Made by a program: the position numbers and the translations under genes | Notes under the pieces: model-generated | Told to the model about the DNA's origin: nothing | The model's input: the letters and a program-made list of their open reading frames with translations, nothing else | Databases searched by the model: none | In this document: positions 23,437 through 29,087 of the stretch, one piece after another | How the letters are laid out: the number at the start of each line of letters is the position of its first letter | Position numbering within the stretch: the stretch's first letter is position 1 | Assembly: GCA_017483985.1 (NCBI GenBank) | Contig: JAFUUB010000110.1 | Location: forward strand, 1-29,087 | From: Bacteroidales bacterium | Lineage (GTDB): Bacteria > Bacteroidota > Bacteroidia > Bacteroidales > UBA932 | DNA: 29,087 bases | Reading direction: 5' to 3'

Positions 23437-23465
23437 GCAGCCGGACGCGTGAAGCGCCCGGCTGC
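23437..23465 (+). terminator. GC-rich hairpin between the DUF349 gene and yidC
   Basis: An 8-bp perfect stem GCAGCCGG / CCGGCTGC with a 13-nt interior that can add a small GCG/CGC pairing. The sequence after it (ATAACGTTCTTTG) has no strong T-run, so termination would be weak; it may act as a partial terminator or an mRNA 3'-end stabiliser before yidC. Confidence 0.45.
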
Positions 23466-23485
23466 ATAACGTTCTTTGAAACACA

Positions 23486-25363
23486 GTGGATAAAAACAGT
23501 ATCATCGGATTTGTATTGATCGGTGCCATCCTCGTCGGATTCACCTTCTACTCATCCAACCAACAGAAAAAACAACAGGCCTGGCAGGCCTACCAGGACT
23601 CCATCGCCCAGGCGGAGCAGTTGATCCAGATGAAGGCGGATTCCGCCGCCTACGCGGAGCTCCATGCCGGCGACACCCTCGAACAGGCGGTACCGCTCGT
23701 GGAGAATGCGGCTGCCCCTATTTATCGCGATTCCCTTTTGGAAGCGGCGTCGGGTGCTGAGAGCCAGGTGCTTAAGCTTGAAAATGAAAAACTGGAAATA
23801 GCCTTTACCACCCAGGGAGCCCAGCCGCTTTCCGTCCGGGTCAAGGATTATTCCAACTATGACAAATCGGATCTCTATCTGTTCCATGAGGGACAGAGTG
23901 AGATGGGGTATACGATCTATACCGGAGAAAACATCAACACGAAGGATTTCGTGTTCGAGGTGGCCGGCCAGACCGATTCCTCCCTGGTGATGCGTCTCCC
24001 GTTCGCGGGCGGCGGTTACATCCAGCAGTCCTATGTGCTGCACCGGGATTCCTATAACGTGACCAGTGCCCTTTCCTTCATCGGCATGGAGCGGGTCATT
24101 CCGCGCAACGTTTCCGTTTACGACTTCGGTTGGAAGGTGACGATGCCGCGGATGGAAAAAGGCTACCGCAACGAGGTGCAGTATTCCAAGGGCGCCTTCT
24201 ATCAGAGCGGCGACAAGAAGCCGGTCGAGATTGCCCGCGGCAAGAGCGCGACCAAGCGGGTCGACAGCCGTCTGAGCTGGTTCACCTTCCATCAGCAGTT
24301 CTTCTCCGCCATCATGCGCTCGAAGAAGGAGTTCGCCTCCGGCAACCTGTCGGTGACCTTCCTTCCGGAGGATGATCCGGCCCATAACCTCATGTACTGC
24401 GAGGCCGACATGCGTTCGGACTTCCAGCCGGGTCAGGACGTGACGGATGAATTCGAATTCTATTTCGGGCCGAACAGTTACAAGATCCTCAAGTCCTACG
24501 ACCAGAAGTACGAACGGACCATCCCGCTGGGCGGATCGGTCGTCGGATTGTTCACCAAGTACGTGATCATCCCGCTTTTCGATTTCCTGCACCGGTTCAT
24601 TTCCAGTTTCGGCCTGATCATCCTGCTGATGACCATCTTCATCAAGATCGTGGTCTTCCCGTTCGCGTTCAAGAGCTATTCTTCCAGCGCGAAGATGCAG
24701 GCCATCAAGCCGGAGATCGACAAGCTGAATGAGAAGTATCCGCGTCAGGAAGATGCGGTGAAGAAACAGCAGGAGACCATGGCCTTGTACCAGAAGGCCG
24801 GGATCAATCCGATGGGCGGCTGCCTCCCGATGCTGCTGCAGTTCCCGATCCTGTGGGCGATGTTCCGCTTCTTCCCGGCTTCCATCGAACTGCGCCAGCA
24901 GCCGTTCCTGTGGGCGGAAGACCTCAGCGCCTATGATTCGATCATCGACTTCGGGACACGGATCCCCCTGCTCGGCGACCATATCTCCCTGTTTGCCCTG
25001 TTGATGGCTGTCTCCATGTTCTTCTATTCGAAGATCACCATGCAGGGACAGACCTCCGGCAATGACCCGAATGCGGCGTCGATGCGCTTCATGAGCTTGT
25101 ACATGATGCCGATCATGATGTTCTTCATCTGTAACAACCTCTCTTCCGGTCTGAGCTATTATTACCTGCTCTCCAACCTGATTACGATGGTGGAGACCTG
25201 GGTGATCAAGAAATGGTTCGTCCATCCGGAGGAAATCCAGGCGAAACTGAAGGCCTCTGCCGGCAAGCCGGCACCGAAGAGCAAATGGCAGCAGCGGCTG
25301 GAAGAAGCCCAGAAGATGCAGCGCCATATGCAGGCTGAACAGCAGAAAAAGGGAAGACGCTAG
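23486..25363 (+). CDS. yidC: Membrane protein insertase YidC (GTG start)
   Basis: Inserts and folds inner-membrane proteins, alone or with SecYEG. The 625-residue protein has an N-terminal TM (MDKNSIIGFVLIGAILVGFTF), a large periplasmic beta-domain (about 60-340) with the family motif near GGGYIQQSYVLHRDSYNV, and the conserved insertase core with TM segments from about residue 365 (FDFLHRFISSFGLIILLMTIFIK) and MGGCLPMLLQFPILWAMFRFFP. The C-terminal tail is basic (KSKWQQRLEEAQKMQRHMQ and KKGRR), as expected for ribosome contact. GTG is the start because it gives the family N-terminus and no in-frame ATG lies near. It is followed after 3 bp by yggS. Confidence 0.96.
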   Translation: MDKNSIIGFVLIGAILVGFTFYSSNQQKKQQAWQAYQDSIAQAEQLIQMKADSAAYAELHAGDTLEQAVPLVENAAAPIYRDSLLEAASGAESQVLKLENEKLEIAFTTQGAQPLSVRVKDYSNYDKSDLYLFHEGQSEMGYTIYTGENINTKDFVFEVAGQTDSSLVMRLPFAGGGYIQQSYVLHRDSYNVTSALSFIGMERVIPRNVSVYDFGWKVTMPRMEKGYRNEVQYSKGAFYQSGDKKPVEIARGKSATKRVDSRLSWFTFHQQFFSAIMRSKKEFASGNLSVTFLPEDDPAHNLMYCEADMRSDFQPGQDVTDEFEFYFGPNSYKILKSYDQKYERTIPLGGSVVGLFTKYVIIPLFDFLHRFISSFGLIILLMTIFIKIVVFPFAFKSYSSSAKMQAIKPEIDKLNEKYPRQEDAVKKQQETMALYQKAGINPMGGCLPMLLQFPILWAMFRFFPASIELRQQPFLWAEDLSAYDSIIDFGTRIPLLGDHISLFALLMAVSMFFYSKITMQGQTSGNDPNAASMRFMSLYMMPIMMFFICNNLSSGLSYYYLLSNLITMVETWVIKKWFVHPEEIQAKLKASAGKPAPKSKWQQRLEEAQKMQRHMQAEQQKKGRR

Positions 25364-25366
25364 GTT

Positions 25367-26029
25367 ATGATCGCTGAGAATCTATTGAATATCAAGTCGA
25401 AACTGCCATCGGGCACCCGCCTGGTGGCAGTTTCCAAATTCCATCCGGTTGAAAAACTGCAGGAGGCATACGCCGCCGGACAGCGGCTTTTCGCCGAGAG
25501 TCGTCCGCAGGAGATGGCGGCCAAGGTGCCGCAGATGCCTTCGGATGTGCAGTGGCACTTCATCGGCCATCTGCAGACCAACAAGCTGAAACTGGTGCTT
25601 CCGTATGCCACCCTGGTGGAAAGCGTGGATTCCCTCCGGCTGCTGGTCAGTATCGAGCGCTGGGGCGCGGAGAATAACCGTACGGTTCCGGTGCTGCTGG
25701 AGCAGCATATCAGCCAGGATGCGACCAAGCAGGGTTTCACGGAGGCGGAGATCCTGATGGTCCTGACCCAGGCGGCCCGGGGCTCTTTCCCGCACGTCCG
25801 GTTCTGCGGTCTCATGGGCATGGCGACGCTGACGGACGATCCCGGGATCATCCACGGGGATTTCTCACGATTGGCGGAAACCTTCGCCAAAGCTCATTCT
25901 ATGTTTCCGGAACTGACTGAATTTAAGGAACTTTCTATGGGCATGTCCGATGACTGGCCCCTGGCGCTCGAGCACGGCTCGACCCTGGTCCGTATCGGCA
26001 CCGCCATCTTCGGTCCGAGAGAGTACTAG
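25367..26029 (+). CDS. YggS/PROSC-family PLP homeostasis protein
   Basis: A cytosolic PLP-binding TIM-barrel protein of 220 residues that keeps free pyridoxal phosphate and amino-acid/keto-acid pools in balance; no enzymatic activity is established for the family. K24 in AVSKFHP binds PLP; HFIGHLQTNK (about 65-74) and the phosphate-binding C-terminal SMGMSDDWPLALEHGSTLVRIGTAIFG are diagnostic. Second gene after yidC with a 3-bp gap. Its TAG stop is formed at the left edge of the palindromic element described below. Confidence 0.95.
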   Translation: MIAENLLNIKSKLPSGTRLVAVSKFHPVEKLQEAYAAGQRLFAESRPQEMAAKVPQMPSDVQWHFIGHLQTNKLKLVLPYATLVESVDSLRLLVSIERWGAENNRTVPVLLEQHISQDATKQGFTEAEILMVLTQAARGSFPHVRFCGLMGMATLTDDPGIIHGDFSRLAETFAKAHSMFPELTEFKELSMGMSDDWPLALEHGSTLVRIGTAIFGPREY

Positions 26030-26125
26030 AAATACTGACCTTCTTCTAAAGTCGACATTGGCTCCCGAAAAGGGAGGGGACCCACTTGTGGGGAGGATCG
26101 ACGTAGAAGAAGGTCAGTATTTCTA
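26027..26125. repeat. 99-bp palindromic element with 22-bp perfect terminal inverted repeats
   Basis: The arms at 26027-26048 and 26104-26125 are exact reverse complements over 22 bp (core AATACTGACCTTCTTCT). Inside, GTCGA/TCGAC (26051-26055 with 26098-26102) extends the stem, and two hairpins occupy the middle: CTCCC-GAAAA-GGGAG (26062-26076) and CCCA-CTTG-TGGG (26081-26092). The whole is thus a long stem capped by two arms. Both ends begin with TA, so it can be read as a TA-flanked inverted-repeat element. The end triplets are the TAG stops of yggS and lpxB. It may serve as a bidirectional transcript end; it carries no ORF. Origin as a MITE-like element is inference. Confidence 0.85.
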
Positions 26126-27283
26126 ATGCATGAGTTCAATCATCGAGCGGGCGACGGCGGCGGAGGCTCCGGCTCCGCCGAGGGCCTGGCGGATTTCCTG
26201 ATAACCGTCCAGCATGGTTTGGCGATAGGCCGGGTCTTCGATCAGGCGACGGATTTCCGCGACCAGGTTGTCGGCCGTAAGGTCGTGCTGGATCAATTCG
26301 CGGAAAACCAGACGGTCCGCGATCAGGTTGCCCAGGCTGATGTATTTGACCTTGATGATCCGTTTTCCGATCTGGTAATTGAAGTTGGAGATGGCATAGC
26401 CCACGACCTGGGGCGTCCCGATCAGGCAGGCTTCCAGAGAGGCCGTCCCGGAATTGACCACGGCGGCTTCCGCGTGCCGCAGGATGGCCTGGGTCTGGCC
26501 GAAAACCAATTTCAGGTAGTCCTCCCGACCGGCCAGCCAGGGTGCGTAATCCTGCAGGGAACGGGAAGGGGCACCGGCCAGCACAAACTGATACGCTTTG
26601 TATTGCGGCAGCGCATGCATCTGGTCGGCGAAGGCACTGACCACCGGCATCATGGACTTGACCTCGGCTTTCCGGGATCCGGCCAGGATGGCGATCATCG
26701 GGCGGTCGGGCAGGCCGCTTTCCGCCAGGAAATCGCTGCGTGTCCCGGTCATGGCAGGAGAGGTATCGATGGCATCCACCAGCGGATTCCCTTTATAGAT
26801 ATAGGAAACGCCTTTCCGGTCGAAATACGGTTTTTCGAACGGGAAGACGATGAAAAGTTTGTCAACGTATGCCTTGAGCTTGCGGATCCGCCCCTCCCGG
26901 GAGGCCCAGACTTTCGGGGCGATGTACCAGAAGACCTTCAGTCCCTGCTTGTGGGCGAATTCGGCGATGCGGAAATTGAAGCCGGGGTAGTCGATCAGGA
27001 TGACGGCGTCAGGCCGGAACCGAACCAGGTCCTCGCAGCATTCCCGGACCCGTTTCAGATGCTTGCCGGCATGCAGGATAATCTGGGAGAAACCCATGAC
27101 GGCTCCCTCTTTGTAATCCCGTACGAAACCGTCGCCTTGCTGATGCTCCGAATAGACGGCGTTCATCAGGCTGCCGCCCCAAAAGCGGATGTCCGCGGAA
27201 GGATCTTCCGCATACAGCCCCTTCATCAGGTTGGACCCATGCAGGTCCCCGGAAGCCTCACCGGCTATGATGTAATATCTCAT
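26123..27283 (-). CDS. lpxB: Lipid-A-disaccharide synthase
   Basis: Glycosyltransferase family 19: joins UDP-2,3-diacylglucosamine and lipid X to form the lipid A disaccharide at the inner face of the inner membrane. The 386-residue protein begins MRYYIIAGEASGDLHGSNLM, the invariant LpxB start. Also seen: VILIDYPGFNFRIAEFAHK (about 94-112), YIAPKVWAS (119-127), the donor-site region AILAGSRKAEV near 195-205, and VVNSGTASLEACLIGTPQVVGY (around 275-296). Length is normal. The ATG overlaps the surE TGA (ATGA), so both are one operon. The stop codon lies in the right arm of the palindromic element. Confidence 0.96.
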   Translation of the reverse strand: MRYYIIAGEASGDLHGSNLMKGLYAEDPSADIRFWGGSLMNAVYSEHQQGDGFVRDYKEGAVMGFSQIILHAGKHLKRVRECCEDLVRFRPDAVILIDYPGFNFRIAEFAHKQGLKVFWYIAPKVWASREGRIRKLKAYVDKLFIVFPFEKPYFDRKGVSYIYKGNPLVDAIDTSPAMTGTRSDFLAESGLPDRPMIAILAGSRKAEVKSMMPVVSAFADQMHALPQYKAYQFVLAGAPSRSLQDYAPWLAGREDYLKLVFGQTQAILRHAEAAVVNSGTASLEACLIGTPQVVGYAISNFNYQIGKRIIKVKYISLGNLIADRLVFRELIQHDLTADNLVAEIRRLIEDPAYRQTMLDGYQEIRQALGGAGASAAVARSMIELMH

Positions 27284-28125
27284 GCCTTAAAGTCTTGATT
27301 GAAGCCGAGATTGATAAGACGTTTGTTTTCAATGTAATCTGTCTTGTCAAGATTGTCGGCTGTAATCGTAATGAACCCTTCTTCCAGCAGCCGGTTGTCC
27401 GCATCGGGCTGGTTCTCGTCGTCATCGACATACTGGCCGACCATCATATACATCTTTTCACCTTCTTCCAATACGGGGTCGGGGGACAGGCCGACGGATT
27501 CCGGCGTAATCCCGAAGCGTTTGAAAAGGTCGGGATTCCATTCGTTGAACTCCTTGATCCATTTGCCTTTGCCCTGGTGGGCGATCCGGACGCCTTTGAT
27601 CAGTTCCGCCGGCAGGTCCGGGAAATTGATGTTATAGAAGATGCCGTACCGCTGGGGAAGTATGGCCATCAGCCGGGAGAACAGGTCCGGGAACAGGGCT
27701 TCAACGCAGGAAAAATCCGCGTCGGTGTGCAGGGAGTCGAGGGAAACGCCGAACGCGGGCGTCCCATAGAGGGCGGCTTCCTCCGCGGCGCCCAGCGTGC
27801 CGGAATAGCAGGCCGCGCTGGTGGCGTTGTGTCCGTGGTTGATGCCGCTGATGACGACATCGGGCTGCGGGTCCATGAAATTGAACCCGAATTTGACGCA
27901 ACTGGCCGGGGTGGCATCCAGCCAGCTCCACCGGATCCCGTCCGCGTCCATACCCAGGTCCTTGTAGCGTATCTGCTTGAGTCCGATGGACACGGCCATG
28001 CCCATGCCGGATTGATGTTTCATCGGGGAGATGACGGTCACGTCGCCAAATCGGCGCATCATCCGGGCGAGGGTCCGGATGCCTTTCGACGTGTATCCAT
28101 CATCGTTTGTGACCAGGATGTTCAT
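27280..28125 (-). CDS. surE: 5'/3'-nucleotidase SurE
   Basis: Metal-dependent nucleoside-monophosphate phosphatase (also acting on short polyphosphate in some species). The N-terminal metal site is D8-D9 in VTNDDGYTSKG; S39 in SPMKHQSGMG and N96 in ISGINHGHN complete it. The 281-residue protein is somewhat longer than the 250-residue E. coli enzyme, with a C-terminal extension rich in Asp/Glu (around 230-255) that is common in Bacteroidota. First gene of surE-lpxB, with a -7 box about 64 bp upstream. Confidence 0.94.
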   Translation of the reverse strand: MNILVTNDDGYTSKGIRTLARMMRRFGDVTVISPMKHQSGMGMAVSIGLKQIRYKDLGMDADGIRWSWLDATPASCVKFGFNFMDPQPDVVISGINHGHNATSAACYSGTLGAAEEAALYGTPAFGVSLDSLHTDADFSCVEALFPDLFSRLMAILPQRYGIFYNINFPDLPAELIKGVRIAHQGKGKWIKEFNEWNPDLFKRFGITPESVGLSPDPVLEEGEKMYMMVGQYVDDDENQPDADNRLLEEGFITITADNLDKTDYIENKRLINLGFNQDFKA

Positions 28126-28188
28126 CTATGAAACGTATTAATACTCTTTGAGTTGTCGATTTAAACGTTTAATTTTTCCCTTTTGTTG

Positions 28189-28196
28189 CAAAGATA
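28189..28196 (-). promoter_or_regulatory. -7 box of surE-lpxB
   Basis: TATCTTTG on the minus strand, leaving a leader of roughly 58 nt. It lies only 12 bp from the gapA -7 box on the other strand; no exact -33 TTTG at 19-21 nt. Confidence 0.6.
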
Positions 28197-28208
28197 CGGC
28201 AATTTCGT

Positions 28209-28216
28209 TATTTTTG
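28209..28216 (+). promoter_or_regulatory. -7 box of gapA
   Basis: TATTTTTG on the plus strand, with TTG at 28186-28188 (20-nt spacer) as -33 element. It gives an A-rich leader of about 65 nt, without a Shine-Dalgarno sequence, before the gapA ATG. Confidence 0.6.
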
Positions 28217-28266
28217 TACGATTTTTGAAGGGAAATCAAACGACTGACAGAAATTGTTCAACTTAA

Positions 28267-29087
<821 letters not shown>

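Noticed and set aside
26027..26125. Integron attC site or CRISPR repeat as explanation of the palindrome
   Set aside because: No GTTRRRY/RYYYAAC core sites, no integrase and no repeated units with spacers are seen in the window.

Overview
The window looks like a GC-rich member of the Bacteroidales (phylum Bacteroidota), most likely gut-associated. Three things point there. Lineage-typical families are present: a DUF3276/PUR protein, a DUF5606 protein, a roughly 310-residue NusB, a multi-DUF349 protein and a SusC/BtuB-class TonB receptor. Nearly every transcription unit starts with the Bacteroidota -7 box TAnnTTTG, twice with TTTG exactly 19 nt upstream. Shine-Dalgarno sequences are scarce. 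I cannot name a genus from the sequence alone.

Layout. 1-1758 (-): methylthioadenosine/SAH deaminase followed by a purine nucleoside phosphorylase cut by the window edge, a purine/MTA salvage pair. 1780-3847 (-): a PUR-family nucleic-acid-binding protein, a glutathione-peroxidase-like lipoprotein and a threonine aldolase, closed by an intrinsic terminator. 3870-9477 (+): a tight run nusB, yajC, YbbR-like, coaE, DUF5606, rimO and an unknown lipoprotein. 9474-11050 (-): queC-queD-queE for 7-deazaguanine (queuosine) synthesis. 11139-16662 (+): a CoA-transferase coupled to arginine genes, namely a fused GNAT-ArgG, an ArgE-type M20 deacylase and ArgH. 16690-17118 (-): RNase P RNA with promoter and terminator. 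17215-20395 (+): a glutaminyl-cyclase lipoprotein, then a TPP riboswitch in front of a TonB-dependent receptor, presumably for thiamine. 20421-21306 (-): trmD, and downstream of it a separate very small transcription unit. 21330-26029 (+): DUF349 protein, yidC, and the PLP-homeostasis protein YggS. 26027-26125: a 99-bp palindromic element that supplies the stop codons of both flanking genes. 26123-28196 (-): surE-lpxB. 28209-29087 (+): gapA, cut by the window edge.

Most genes are core housekeeping. The points most worth a second look are: (i) the 26-codon ORF or small RNA downstream of trmD, with its own consensus promoter and terminator; (ii) the 99-bp palindrome with 22-bp perfect arms flanked by TA; (iii) the in-frame GNAT-argininosuccinate synthase fusion; (iv) a CoA-transferase translationally coupled to it, which could recycle succinate if this organism uses N-succinylated arginine intermediates; and (v) a promoter whose -33 element lies in the loop of the preceding gene's terminator.
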